In this document: piece by piece, positions 45,736 to 55,318 of the stretch
Layout: each line of letters starts with the position of its first letter
Numbering within the stretch: position 1 is the stretch's first letter
Assembly: GCF_028737195.1 (NCBI RefSeq)
Contig: NZ_JAQZAJ010000001.1
Coordinates: 868,001 to 932,000, forward strand
Length of the DNA: 64,000 bases
Direction of reading: 5' to 3'
Origin: Pseudovibrio exalbescens
GTDB lineage: Bacteria > Pseudomonadota > Alphaproteobacteria > Rhizobiales > Stappiaceae
Notes under the pieces: model-generated
Told to the model about the DNA's origin: nothing
The model's input: only the letters and a program-made list of their open reading frames with translations
Database searches by the model: none
Translations under genes and position numbers: made by a program

Positions 45736-45777
45736 GGGTCGGCTCTTCTTTTGTGTCGGGGCCTAAAGAGCCGACCC
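45736..45777. repeat. 12-bp perfect inverted repeat between degP and the terminator
   Basis: GGGTCGGCTCTT (45736-45747) and AAGAGCCGACCC (45766-45777), with 18 bases between. It sits 14 bp past the degP stop, immediately before the terminator stem. It lacks a T-tail of its own. Confidence 0.7.
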
Positions 45778-45790
45778 TGAGCAATGCTGA

Positions 45791-47302
45791 TCAGGCATCC
45801 TCAAAAGGGATTGCCACAAACAATGTGTTTTCATTGCTTGTCACACGCAGGAGAACGGCTTTACGGCCTTGTTCTCTGGCGGCCTCTACCTGCTCGGCAA
45901 CATCAGCAGGAGTAGAGACAGGATGACCAGCGACTGCGGTAATGATTGCGCCTTGGCGCAAACCCTTTTCGGCAGCAGGACTGTCAGGCTCAACGCGGGT
46001 GATGACAACACCCTCGCCTTCCAGACCGGCCTCTTTTGCCGTTGCAAGCTCAATGCCCAGACTATCGACAAGTGCCGTCTTGGTGTCCTTGCTGGTTTCG
46101 GCGGAAGCAACACTCTCATCTTGCGGGAAGATGCCAAGCTTGACGGTCTTCTCCTGAATCTCGCCATTGCGCCAGTATTCGATCACAACTTCGGACTCTG
46201 GACGGTACTCGGCAATGGTTCGGGCAAGCTCACGTGGGCCGTTCACTTCCTTGCCATCAACCTTCAAGATCACGTCGCCAGCTTCGAGGCCGGCAACCGC
46301 TGCGGGCGTATCCGGCTGGGTTTCGGCAACCAATGTGCCATCGGTGCTTTCAAGGCCAAGAGACTCAGCGATGTCTTCGGTTACCGGCTGGATTTGAACT
46401 CCGAGCCAACCGCGGGTCACTGACCCATCTTCCTTCAGATCCTGAATGATCTTGCTTGCGGTGGAGGCCGGAATTGCGAATGCAATGCCCACATTGCCGC
46501 CGCTTGGAGAGATGATGGCGGAGTTGACGCCAATCACTTCACCATTGATGTTGAAGGCCGGGCCACCTGAGTTGCCGCGGTTCACAGAAGCGTCGATCTG
46601 GATGAAGTCGTCGTAAAGACTTGCGCCGATGTCACGGCCACGTGCGGAGACGATGCCAGCGGTTACTGTGCCGCCAAGGCCGAATGGGTTACCCACGGCA
46701 ACAACCCACTCGCCAACCAGCGGCGGCGTGTCGGCAAACGCGACATAGGTGAACTCCTTGTCAGCATCAACCTTGAGAAGCGCAAGGTCCGAACGCTCAT
46801 CGGAGCCGACCAAGGTGGCTTCATATTCTTCACCGTCATCCGTTACCACGGTGAACTCGGTTCCATCGCCAACAACGTGTTCGTTGGTGACCAGAAAACC
46901 GTCTTCAGAGATGAAAAAGCCAGAGCCTTGAGACTGACCGTAGCGCGGGGCACGGCGTTGTTCCTGGTCCCCATCACGCCCCCCACCGAACTCGTCAAAG
47001 AAGTGGCGGAACGGATGGTTCTTCGGCAAGTCGCGGAACATGGGCGGAATGCCGCCACGAACAGAAGACTGCTGAATTTCAGTGCGCACGCGCACACTGA
47101 CAACAGCGGGCTGCACGGCTTCTACAACAGGCGAGAAGTTTGCAATTGCGGGAGCCTCAACGCGAACCGGGTCTGCAAACGCAGGCGCGCTGTTCACTGC
47201 GAGTGGCGCAGCAATCGCACCGGTAACAGCAAAAGCGACAGCACCGGTCAGGAGTTTGGAACGAAGGGAAGCTTTGGAATTTGCAAGTTTCATTGAATTC
47301 AC
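45791..47302 (-). CDS. degP: Periplasmic serine protease/chaperone DegP (HtrA family)
   Basis: A 503-residue HtrA protein. It has a signal peptide (KLLTGAVAFAVTGAIAAPLAVNSAPAFA), the trypsin-like domain with His in TNEHVVGDG, Asp in ERSDLALLKVD and Ser in NRGNSGGPAFN, and two PDZ domains (about 290-380 and 400-490). It degrades or refolds misfolded envelope proteins. The adjacent OmpR regulator and kinase suggest envelope-stress control, as with Cpx-degP in enterobacteria, though no operator is shown. Confidence 0.96.
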   Translation of the reverse strand: MNSMKLANSKASLRSKLLTGAVAFAVTGAIAAPLAVNSAPAFADPVRVEAPAIANFSPVVEAVQPAVVSVRVRTEIQQSSVRGGIPPMFRDLPKNHPFRHFFDEFGGGRDGDQEQRRAPRYGQSQGSGFFISEDGFLVTNEHVVGDGTEFTVVTDDGEEYEATLVGSDERSDLALLKVDADKEFTYVAFADTPPLVGEWVVAVGNPFGLGGTVTAGIVSARGRDIGASLYDDFIQIDASVNRGNSGGPAFNINGEVIGVNSAIISPSGGNVGIAFAIPASTASKIIQDLKEDGSVTRGWLGVQIQPVTEDIAESLGLESTDGTLVAETQPDTPAAVAGLEAGDVILKVDGKEVNGPRELARTIAEYRPESEVVIEYWRNGEIQEKTVKLGIFPQDESVASAETSKDTKTALVDSLGIELATAKEAGLEGEGVVITRVEPDSPAAEKGLRQGAIITAVAGHPVSTPADVAEQVEAAREQGRKAVLLRVTSNENTLFVAIPFEDA

Positions 47303-47451
47303 TTCTGTTGGTCAGTCACAATTGGGGGAAAGAGAGCGCCCTGGGGAGCGGAGCGAAGGCGTCTCTCTTCATCTTGATCAACAAAATGAACTCGCGAACC
47401 TTACAGAGACCTATCTGGCAGATTAAGCTTCTGTAATATTCCGCAGGACCA

Positions 47452-48696
47452 TTACGCAGATTGCGGTTCTGCGATCTTGGTAATCACCGCAGCGCTGCTT
47501 TCCAGTGTTCTGTGAACTGGGCATTTATCAGCGATTTCGAGCAGCTTTGTCTTTGTTTCTTCATCCAGCTCACCTTCCACATGAATGGTGCGCTCAAACC
47601 GGTCAATCTTGCCTGTTTTGCCTTCTGCGACCGCACCGCAGTCCCCGCAGTGGTCAGCAGGCAGCTTTTGATGAGCGACTTCAACGCGAACGCGACCCAG
47701 ATCAATTTTCTTGAAACCGGCATAAATTCGAAGGGTCATGGACGTGCAGCTTGCCAACGCCACGCTGACAAAGTCATAGGGAGATGGGCCACTGTCCAAC
47801 CCGCCAACGGATTCAGGTTCATCTGCAATCATGCGATGCGGCCCAACCTTCACCATGTTCTGGAACTTGCCGAGCCCCGTTTCCTCAACAACCGCATTCA
47901 CGGGTGCATCCGTCACAACCTTTTCGGTCGTGTCATCAATGTAACGGCAGGCCCAACCCGCAATCACCCGTGCCGCATAATCGGCATCTTCTGACTTGGT
48001 GAGCAAGTGGTCTGCATTATCAAGAGAGACGAAACTTTTCGGATGTTTGGCCGCCACGAAGATCTCACTGGCGTTATCGATGCCGACCGTTTCATCCAGA
48101 GGCGAATGGAGCACAAGAACGGCCTTCTTCAGCTCGCCAATGCGGCCGCGCACATCTTGTTGTTCCAGATCGTCTACAAACTGTTTTTTGATCTTGAATG
48201 GTCGTCCGGCCAGATCGACAGTCGCCTCGCCGTGCTCTCGGATGGTATCGAGCGCCACGTGGAAGTTATGCAGCACATGATCTGCCGTTGAGGGCGCCCC
48301 AATGGTCGCAACCGCTGTAACCTCCGGGATTTCCTTTGCAACGGCAAGAACTGCCGCGCCGCCAAGGGAATGACCGACAAGAAGCTTTGGAGCTTCGAAG
48401 TTCTGGCGCATGTAGTCTGCAGCCAGAAGAAGATCCTGAAGATTGCTGGAGAAGTTGGATGAGGCAAAATCACCGCCACTGCCGCCAAGCCCGGTAAAGT
48501 CAAAGCGCAGGACTGCGATGCCGTCATTGGTGAGCGCTTGCGCGATCCGGCGCGCAGCAGAGATATCCTTTGAGCAAGTAAAGCAGTGCGCAAACAGGGC
48601 ATAGGCGCGCACGGCACCCGCAGGCAAATCCAACCGAGCGGACAGCTCAGCGCCAGAGGATCCTTTAAAACTCAGCTTGATTGGCTTCACACCCAT
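47452..48696 (-). CDS. Alpha/beta hydrolase-OsmC family fusion protein
   Basis: A 414-residue fusion. Residues 1 to about 250 are an alpha/beta hydrolase with nucleophile Ser in VGHSLGGAAV, Asp in HSPLDETVG and His in NADHLLT. Residues about 270-414 are an OsmC-like domain with SPYDFVSVALASCTSMTL and KCPVHRTLE, whose two cysteines are the peroxidatic pair of this family. Stand-alone OsmC/Ohr proteins reduce organic hydroperoxides, so the fusion may release and reduce peroxidised acyl compounds. Such fusions occur in other Proteobacteria. Confidence 0.93.
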   Translation of the reverse strand: MGVKPIKLSFKGSSGAELSARLDLPAGAVRAYALFAHCFTCSKDISAARRIAQALTNDGIAVLRFDFTGLGGSGGDFASSNFSSNLQDLLLAADYMRQNFEAPKLLVGHSLGGAAVLAVAKEIPEVTAVATIGAPSTADHVLHNFHVALDTIREHGEATVDLAGRPFKIKKQFVDDLEQQDVRGRIGELKKAVLVLHSPLDETVGIDNASEIFVAAKHPKSFVSLDNADHLLTKSEDADYAARVIAGWACRYIDDTTEKVVTDAPVNAVVEETGLGKFQNMVKVGPHRMIADEPESVGGLDSGPSPYDFVSVALASCTSMTLRIYAGFKKIDLGRVRVEVAHQKLPADHCGDCGAVAEGKTGKIDRFERTIHVEGELDEETKTKLLEIADKCPVHRTLESSAAVITKIAEPQSA

Positions 48697-48792
48697 TGTT
48701 CTCTCCAGTTCTGATCCGAGCCTGCGGCTTAACAGTTAAGAGAGATACTCCAGATTGAAAGGGTGTAATCAACACGAAATCGCAGAAGCGGT

Positions 48793-49269
48793 TCACTCTT
48801 CCTTGAAAAGCGCTTCAAGCTCTTCCTTTTCCTTTTTGCTCAAGGGTGGCGGAACAATCTCTTTTTCCAGCAGCTTGCGCCGTTTGCGCAAGCTGAAAAA
48901 GATCACAGCACCGCCGACCAGAAGGATCAACGGGCCACCTGCCCACAAGAGCCATGTATGCGGGGCAAAGCGCGGCTTCATGAGTACAAACTCGCCGTAG
49001 CGGTCCACCAGATAGTTCAGAACTTCCTCGTCGCTATCGCCTTCTTGAAGGCGCTCTCGAACCAACAAACGCAAGTCTTTCGCAAGCTGTGCGTTTGAAT
49101 CGTCGATGGACTGGTTCTGGCAGACCACACAACGGATCTCCGCGGAAAGGTCCCTCGCCCGCTGCTCCAATGCGGGGTCGTCCAGAACCTCATCCGGATT
49201 GACGGCCCAGCTTGGTGTTGCCAGTACCGCCAAAACAGCCAGAGTGCGCAGAAGTATCTTCATGGTCAC
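48793..49269 (-). CDS. ccmH: Cytochrome c maturation protein CcmH (CcmL-type)
   Basis: A 158-residue membrane-anchored thioredoxin-like reductase. It has an N-terminal signal ([17 protein letters not shown]), the redox motif [15 protein letters not shown] (CxxC), and a C-terminal helix ([20 protein letters not shown]). It keeps apocytochrome c cysteines reduced for haem attachment. The GTG at 49269 follows AGAGGA; ATG at 49263 is possible. It is last of four ccm genes in the order I, E, F, H. Confidence 0.94.
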   Translation of the reverse strand: MTMKILLRTLAVLAVLATPSWAVNPDEVLDDPALEQRARDLSAEIRCVVCQNQSIDDSNAQLAKDLRLLVRERLQEGDSDEEVLNYLVDRYGEFVLMKPRFAPHTWLLWAGGPLILLVGGAVIFFSLRKRRKLLEKEIVPPPLSKKEKEELEALFKEE

Positions 49270-49278
49270 TGGCTTCCT

Positions 49279-51273
49279 CTATTCGGCCGGGGTTGCTGCG
49301 ACAGGGCGCTTGACCGCTTTGCGGGCTGGCTGGGGCGCGCCCACATGGAGCTTGCGGTCAATTAGCGCGATAAAGCCACCCAGCGACATCACCAGTGTCC
49401 CGATCCAGATCAAGGTAATCAGCGGCTTGTAGTAGACACGGGTTACGAGTGAGCCGTCATCCATGTTGTCGCCAATGGAAATGTAGACCTGTGAGAAGCC
49501 AGAGGTGTAGAGCGCGGCTTCTGTCATGGGCTGCCCACTGACATTGTAAACACGCTTTGAGGGCATCATGGTTGCTGCCACATTGCCATCCTGGCGGAGC
49601 GTGAATTGTGCCACGCGCTCCACAAAGTTCGGCCCCCGCTGATCCCATGTTCGATCATAGGTCATGGAGTAGCCCGAGACTTGCTGGGTCTGGCCGGTTT
49701 GCATGGTGAGTACGGTCTCGGTCTCAAAGGCCGAAACAGTCACGATGCCAAGCGCCGTCAAACCGATGCCCAAGTGGCCAAGCGACGTTGCATAGACGGT
49801 CTTGGGAAGGCCAACGAAACGGCTCCAAGCCTTCTTGAGGCCCACCTTGCGCGGTTTTACGCGGTCCACGATCTCCCAAACAGAACCAAAGATCACCCAG
49901 AACGACACACCGAAGCCAAGGGCAGCCAGAATGCCTGTGCCACCCATGAACCAAGCCAGAAGACAGGTCGCAACAAGTGTTACGAAGAACGCCCCGGTCA
50001 GGCGCTGGGTTACCCCCCACGCGTCCCCGCGCTTCCAAGCCAAAAGCTGACCAAATGGCATCATGAGCAACACCGGGATCATCAAAGGCCCGAAGGTCAG
50101 GTTGAAGAACGGAGGTCCAACAGAAATTTTCTCGCCTGTGAAGGCTTCAAGTGCTAGCGGGTAGAGCGTGCCGAAGAACACGGCAGCCGTTGCCGTTGTC
50201 AGGAACAGGTTGTTGAGCACCAACGCCCCTTCACGGCTTACCGGTGCGAACAAGCCACCCGTCTTCAGGAGCGGGGCACGCCATGCAAACAACGTCAAAG
50301 ATCCACCGACGAACACCATCAGGATGCCAAGGATGAAGAGCCCGCGGGCGGGGTCTACGGCGAACGCGTGAACGGATGTGAGAACACCGGAGCGTACGAG
50401 GAAGGTGCCCAGAAGGGACAGCGAGAAGGTCAGCAGTGCCAGGAAAATGGTCCAGACCTTCAACGCATCACGCTTTTCCATGACGATGGCAGAGTGCAGC
50501 AGCGCCGTACCTGTGAGCCACGGCATGAAGGAGGCGTTCTCGACCGGGTCCCAGAACCACCAGCCGCCCCAGCCTAGCTCATAGTAGGCCCAGTAGGAGC
50601 CCATGGCGATGCCGAGGGTCAGAAAAATCCATGAGACGAGCACCCACGGGCGCACCCAACGGGCCCAAGCAGCATCGATACGGCCAATAAGCAGCGCAGC
50701 AATGGCGAAGGAAAAGACAATGGAAAAGCCCACATAGCCGACGTAAAGCAGCGGCGGGTGGATGGCGAGGCCAATGTCCTGCAACATTGGGTTGAGGTCG
50801 CGGCCTTCCATGGGGGCCGGAGCCACGCGCAAGAACGGGTTTGAGGTGAAAACCACGAAGATCAGGAAGGCAAAGCTGACCCAGCCTTGCGCCCCGAGTG
50901 TCGCTGCGCGCAGCTGTGTCGGCAGGTTTCGGCTGAATGCCGCCACCAGTGCACCAAACAGCACAAGGATCAGCACCCAGAGCAGGATCGAGCCTTCATG
51001 GTTGCCCCAAACCCCTGAGAACTTATAGATCAGCGGCTTGTCTGAGTGAGAGTTCTCGATCACGTTGAGCACCGAGAAATCCGAGGTCAGGTAAGCATGG
51101 GTAAGTGCTGCGAAGGAAATGAGAACCAAAACAAACTGGGCATTTGCCAGTGGCGGTGCCACTGCCATCATGCGCTGATCGTTCTTCAGTGCCCCCCAAA
51201 CCGGAAACACACTTTGAACCACTGAGGCGATGAGCGCCAAGATCAGAGCAAAGTGCCCAATTTCAATAATCAT
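49279..51273 (-). CDS. ccmF: Cytochrome c haem lyase subunit CcmF
   Basis: A 664-residue multi-pass membrane protein. The tryptophan-rich haem-handling motif GWGGWWFWDPVENASFMPW lies near residue 235, and conserved periplasmic and transmembrane histidines flank it (FSGVWGNHEGSILLW among others). It receives haem from CcmE and, with CcmH and CcmI, joins it to apocytochromes on the periplasmic side. The start is 60 bp after ccmE and the stop nine bp before ccmH. Confidence 0.97.
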   Translation of the reverse strand: MIIEIGHFALILALIASVVQSVFPVWGALKNDQRMMAVAPPLANAQFVLVLISFAALTHAYLTSDFSVLNVIENSHSDKPLIYKFSGVWGNHEGSILLWVLILVLFGALVAAFSRNLPTQLRAATLGAQGWVSFAFLIFVVFTSNPFLRVAPAPMEGRDLNPMLQDIGLAIHPPLLYVGYVGFSIVFSFAIAALLIGRIDAAWARWVRPWVLVSWIFLTLGIAMGSYWAYYELGWGGWWFWDPVENASFMPWLTGTALLHSAIVMEKRDALKVWTIFLALLTFSLSLLGTFLVRSGVLTSVHAFAVDPARGLFILGILMVFVGGSLTLFAWRAPLLKTGGLFAPVSREGALVLNNLFLTTATAAVFFGTLYPLALEAFTGEKISVGPPFFNLTFGPLMIPVLLMMPFGQLLAWKRGDAWGVTQRLTGAFFVTLVATCLLAWFMGGTGILAALGFGVSFWVIFGSVWEIVDRVKPRKVGLKKAWSRFVGLPKTVYATSLGHLGIGLTALGIVTVSAFETETVLTMQTGQTQQVSGYSMTYDRTWDQRGPNFVERVAQFTLRQDGNVAATMMPSKRVYNVSGQPMTEAALYTSGFSQVYISIGDNMDDGSLVTRVYYKPLITLIWIGTLVMSLGGFIALIDRKLHVGAPQPARKAVKRPVAATPAE

Positions 51274-51333
51274 CTCAATTCCTTGTCTTCACTCAGAACG
51301 GTCACGGCGGCCTTGTTGGGGCCAGAAAATGGC

Positions 51334-51816
51334 TTAGTAGGACTTGCTGCTGCCATAACTGGCTGCGCCTTGTTCCTCTTCCATCCAGTGTCCGCTATCT
51401 TCAAGGGCCTGCTTTACTTCTTTTGGAATGTAGTTCTCATCGTGCTTGGCAAGAACCTGATCGGCCTGAAACACGCCGTTCGGGTCAATGTACCCTTCAG
51501 CCACGATACCCTGCCCTTCGCGGAACAGATCCGGCAACAGGCCGGTATAGGACACGGCAACGGTCTCGACTTCATCTGTCACGATGAAAGACACTTGCGC
51601 GTTGTCGCCTTGCACGACGGAGCCGTCCTTGACGAGACCACCCAAGCGAATGCGCTCGCCTGCCGGGATCTGGTTCTCTGCAATATCAGAGGGGCTCTGG
51701 AAGAACACAATCTGATCGTTCAGCGCATAAAGCACCAACCCAGCCGCTGTGGCCAACACAACGCCCGCCAGACCAATCAGCGTTAACCGTCTTTGTTTTC
51801 TCGTCATCGCTCTCAA
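51334..51816 (-). CDS. ccmE: Haem chaperone CcmE
   Basis: A 160-residue periplasmic haem carrier anchored by an N-terminal helix (LTLIGLAGVVLATAAGLVLYAL). The haem-binding histidine is in AKHDENYIPKEV, followed by the expected tyrosine. It carries haem covalently from the CcmC complex to CcmF. No ccmABCD is in this window, so the other half of the system lies elsewhere. Confidence 0.96.
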   Translation of the reverse strand: MRAMTRKQRRLTLIGLAGVVLATAAGLVLYALNDQIVFFQSPSDIAENQIPAGERIRLGGLVKDGSVVQGDNAQVSFIVTDEVETVAVSYTGLLPDLFREGQGIVAEGYIDPNGVFQADQVLAKHDENYIPKEVKQALEDSGHWMEEEQGAASYGSSKSY

Positions 51817-51901
51817 TAAGTTAGGCTGCCTTTACACCCGCAGCCATGCCTCTCATGCCCGGTGCCCACACGGGGCCACACCAATCTATTTAGAACTATT
51901 C

Positions 51902-53068
51902 TTAGTTCAAGCCCAGTGTCTGAGCCAATGCGTCCAATTGCTCCAGCCCGCCCTGATCTGCTTTCAGGTCCTCACGTGCTGCCAGCAGCATTTCCTGAGC
52001 CTTGCCCTCTTCGCCAATAACGATGAGAGACCGCACCAGACGGCCCCACTCAGCGGCGGACCCTCCATCTTCAGTCAGGCGCAGTTCAAGCCCTTCTACC
52101 ATGCCACGGATCATGGCCTGACGGTCTTCAGCGGTCATTTCCTGAGCTGCGGCGATTTCTTCCGCGCTCGGTCCGGAAAGTGCTTCAGCGCCTTCCTGAG
52201 GTGCTGGCGCGGTTGCCAGTGCGGATGACTGCGGCTCGTTGGTTTGGCCGCGCAACTCGTTCAGCTGCGCCTGTGCTACAGGCACCCACGGCTCGTTTTC
52301 ATCCGCTTCTTCAAGCAACGCGGTCCAAGCGGCAATGGCCGCCTCGTTTTCCTGACGCTGGCCAAGCGCAAGCGCAAGGTAGAATTTCGGTTTGATCTGG
52401 TCTGGGGCGGCGGCGCTTGCACGCTGCATCATGGCTTCCGCTTCCGCGCTGATCTGGCCTTGCGCGGCAAAAATCATGTTTTCCGCCCGCGCCAATTCCA
52501 GTTCAGGATTAGGTCCAATGATGCGAATGGCCTCGCCATAAGCCGCCTGTGCCTTATCATAGGCGCCAATGCGGGAATAAACCGGTGCAAGTACAAGCCA
52601 GCCCTGCGCATCATCCGGGTTGGCGACCAGATGCTCTTCGGTTCGGGTAATCAACTGTTCCAGATTGGGTTCACGCTGGATCTGAGCAAGACGCTCCGCC
52701 AGCGGTTGGTCCGGCACGCCCGGAGCCCCCACGTAAAAGTAAAGTGCCAGTGCCGACAGCGGCAGAAAGACGATAATCGCAAGCCGCACCCAAATGGCAC
52801 TTGCCGGGCTGATGCTTTTCTTTGCGCGCTGTTCTGCCTGTCGGCTTGCAGCAAGCAAGCGGCGGGAGATCTCAGTGCGCGCCGCTTCGGCCATCTCCGG
52901 AGAGATCGCACCAGTTCGCGCATCGTCTTCGACTTCAGTCAGCTGCTGCCGGAAAACCAGAACATCATTGTCTTCGCGTTCCGGCTTGTTGCGAGAACGA
53001 GAAACGGCGACAAGCACGGACAGTGAGACTGCCGCAGTCATAAGGGCTAGTACGATCCAAAACATCAT
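51902..53068 (-). CDS. ccmI: Cytochrome c maturation protein CcmI (TPR chaperone)
   Basis: A 388-residue protein with two membrane helices (FWIVLALMTAAVSLSVLVAV and the segment near IWVRLAIIVFLPLSALALYFYV), a coiled-coil stretch between them, and C-terminal tetratricopeptide repeats (WLVLAPVYSRIGAYDKAQAAYGEAI). It holds apocytochrome c for the lyase complex. It is the first gene of the ccm operon and starts from MMFW after a short spacer. Confidence 0.93.
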   Translation of the reverse strand: MMFWIVLALMTAAVSLSVLVAVSRSRNKPEREDNDVLVFRQQLTEVEDDARTGAISPEMAEAARTEISRRLLAASRQAEQRAKKSISPASAIWVRLAIIVFLPLSALALYFYVGAPGVPDQPLAERLAQIQREPNLEQLITRTEEHLVANPDDAQGWLVLAPVYSRIGAYDKAQAAYGEAIRIIGPNPELELARAENMIFAAQGQISAEAEAMMQRASAAAPDQIKPKFYLALALGQRQENEAAIAAWTALLEEADENEPWVPVAQAQLNELRGQTNEPQSSALATAPAPQEGAEALSGPSAEEIAAAQEMTAEDRQAMIRGMVEGLELRLTEDGGSAAEWGRLVRSLIVIGEEGKAQEMLLAAREDLKADQGGLEQLDALAQTLGLN

Positions 53069-53207
53069 AGCGGTGCAATAGACAGACTCGTGAGCGTTTA
53101 GGCAACATGCCCAACACTGCGACCAGCGGTCGCAGGCTCAATATGGTACCTTAAGCAGAAGCACGCAATCCTTGCCGCACAGGTATTTTTACAGATTTTT
53201 CATTAGG

Positions 53208-54611
53208 TTATGCAGCAGCCTTTTGGGCTGCACGGCGCCGCTTCATCATCAGGCTACCGTATTCATTTCCAAAACAATTTTCTCCAAGGGCGACCAGACA
53301 GTCGAACGCGCGCACCTCTTTGTGATCATCTTGCAAGTTCTGAGACTGAATCTGTGACAGCAGCTTGTTGCTTCGGCCTTCAAAGTATTGCTCGATCTTG
53401 CGGCTCAGCGGCAATGAAGCCTCTGATAAGCCAAGAGTTTGTGCATAACCCGGCATAAGATCGCCCACCTTTAGAACACGGATCGCGTTGCGCAGAGATT
53501 TGCGCTCCCCGCTCCCTTTGGCGCGCGCCTCATCAAGTGCGGCATCCATGCTCCCAATGGTGTTTTCTATGTCCTCACGCACCATCTTGGTGATGAATGC
53601 TCTTGTCTGCTCAAACACGCGGGACCAGTGCTTGCTTTTTTGGAAATCCGTCAGAAGCAAGATGTCTTCCAGAGACTTCAGTGCTTCTCGGAGGGCTTCC
53701 GGATAGCCCAACTCGCAGAACGGAGCTGCCTTCCAGTTCTCAACACCTTGTATCTGGCGGGCAAACTCGCAAAGGGCGTGGGAGACAAGCGGCTTGAAAG
53801 TGCTTTCCTCAACCACCCGAATATCTCGGGAGCTGCACATGTCCATGGCCAGCTCGATCAATGCGGCAGCCTGCTGCCCCCGTCGGTTGATCAAGAGGCT
53901 GGCCACATAATTGATGTCGCCGGGGTGTTTTTGCAAATACTCCCTCAGGTAACGGATGGCCTTCATGCTGAAAAGGTCGTTCTCGTCCTTTTCGAGCGGC
54001 GGCAACTCGTCCATCAGAACCCGCAGGCGCTCTGAAGCCTCAAAGATCTTGAGTGCGTCCTCCAGCTCCTCCAGATACCGCTCCCCGCCCAGTCGGCGCC
54101 GCAGCTTGCGGTGCTCGCTCATGGACGCATCGGCAGCCTTGATCTGTTCTTTTGCCGCTTTGACCACTTGCTTGCGCAGCTCAGCCGCCAACGACTGGAG
54201 GAATGCATCTTCCTCCATGTCCAGCTCGTCATGCCAACCTTTCATGGCGTGCCGACATTGCTCGATTTCGCTTTTCAGAAGCTCATCTTCCAGATAGCGC
54301 CAAAACCCATCCAGAAAGCCGCGCTCAATCAGACCTTGAGTCTTGACCGGCATGTGCTCATTGATGAAAAACGGCTGCAACGGAGAGAAGACGGCGCGCT
54401 GTAGGGGCGAAGACCTGTAGCCCATGCGACGTGCGGAGGATGTTTTTCGGATCAACCCTTGGGCCATAGGCAGAACAAGGGCGCTATTGGTCAGCTGCGT
54501 GCCCTTGGCTTCGGAGGCCTCGATTGAGCGCACAAGCATGCGAAGGGCCTTGGGCGACAGTCCCCCAAGAAACTCCGAGAGCTTTTCCGACTTCAATTGT
54601 GCATTAGGCAT
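53208..54611 (-). CDS. Hypothetical protein, 467 residues, helical
   Basis: I do not recognise the family. The protein is mostly charged and helical, with no signal peptide or membrane segment. There is a segment rich in Glu/Lys (KQVVKAAKEQIKAADASM, then EHRKLRRRLGG), likely coiled coil, and a basic C-terminus (MMKRRRAAQKAAA). The ATG at 54611 has AGGA nine bases upstream; a GTG at 54617 is closer to it. It sits between ccmI and a lipoprotein gene with no obvious operon mates. It could be a cytoplasmic scaffold or regulator. Confidence 0.75.
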   Translation of the reverse strand: MPNAQLKSEKLSEFLGGLSPKALRMLVRSIEASEAKGTQLTNSALVLPMAQGLIRKTSSARRMGYRSSPLQRAVFSPLQPFFINEHMPVKTQGLIERGFLDGFWRYLEDELLKSEIEQCRHAMKGWHDELDMEEDAFLQSLAAELRKQVVKAAKEQIKAADASMSEHRKLRRRLGGERYLEELEDALKIFEASERLRVLMDELPPLEKDENDLFSMKAIRYLREYLQKHPGDINYVASLLINRRGQQAAALIELAMDMCSSRDIRVVEESTFKPLVSHALCEFARQIQGVENWKAAPFCELGYPEALREALKSLEDILLLTDFQKSKHWSRVFEQTRAFITKMVREDIENTIGSMDAALDEARAKGSGERKSLRNAIRVLKVGDLMPGYAQTLGLSEASLPLSRKIEQYFEGRSNKLLSQIQSQNLQDDHKEVRAFDCLVALGENCFGNEYGSLMMKRRRAAQKAAA

Positions 54612-54708
54612 ATACACTCATCCTGAAACTTGGATTGAGTATAATCTGATCGAATTACTTAAGGATTAAGAAAGGAAGATATCCCCGGGACGCACATGGC
54701 GCGCCCTC

Positions 54709-55134
54709 TTAATTCAACAGGGTCCAATTCTTACCCGTTTTACATGCAGCGCCATTAAACACCATCTTCTGCTGCTCGATGGTGATGGCGTGAGAGTAAT
54801 CACGGCATTGGGTTTCATTCACGAAATAAATCGGACCTGAACGCACCGAACCCTCCGCTTCCGAACGACGGCTGGTCCATTCAACAAGACCGCCAATATC
54901 GTTAGAATTCAGAGCAGCTGTCTGCGCCCTCTCCGCCATCGTCAAATCGCGTGAAGCAAGCAAGCTCTGCAGCTCTTCAGAGATGATACCGTTGATGGCC
55001 TCTTGTCCTTGCGTTTCAGCAGACTGTGACGCCCAGAAACCGACCATGCTGGTTTCCCCAGCATCATCCGATCCCGTGGTGCCACAACTTGCAAGAGCAA
55101 GACACATTGAAAGGCACAGGCCGATCCGAACCAT
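54709..55134 (-). CDS. Small outer-membrane lipoprotein, surface-antigen-like
   Basis: A 141-residue lipoprotein with a signal and lipobox (GLCLSMCLALASCG). The C-terminal part has FVNETQCRDYSHAITIEQQ and GAACKTGKNWTLLN, the spaced cysteine pattern of the 17-kDa surface antigen/RT0821-type domain in alphaproteobacteria. Its role in the envelope is unknown. It stands alone. Confidence 0.78.
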   Translation of the reverse strand: MVRIGLCLSMCLALASCGTTGSDDAGETSMVGFWASQSAETQGQEAINGIISEELQSLLASRDLTMAERAQTAALNSNDIGGLVEWTSRRSEAEGSVRSGPIYFVNETQCRDYSHAITIEQQKMVFNGAACKTGKNWTLLN

Positions 55135-55318
55135 GGTGCGCAGCCGAAGGCTCCCCTGTTACGCTCTACCAACCCTGAAAACGGTTTGGTTTGTTTTTCC
55201 GTTCAAGTCCCGAATTCATATTGAGGGGCATATGCCTATAAGTGCAACTAGGACGCAACCCAACAAAATCACTAGACGAATTTATCTTTATCGCTCCAGA
55301 TTAATCGCGCAAGCCCCC

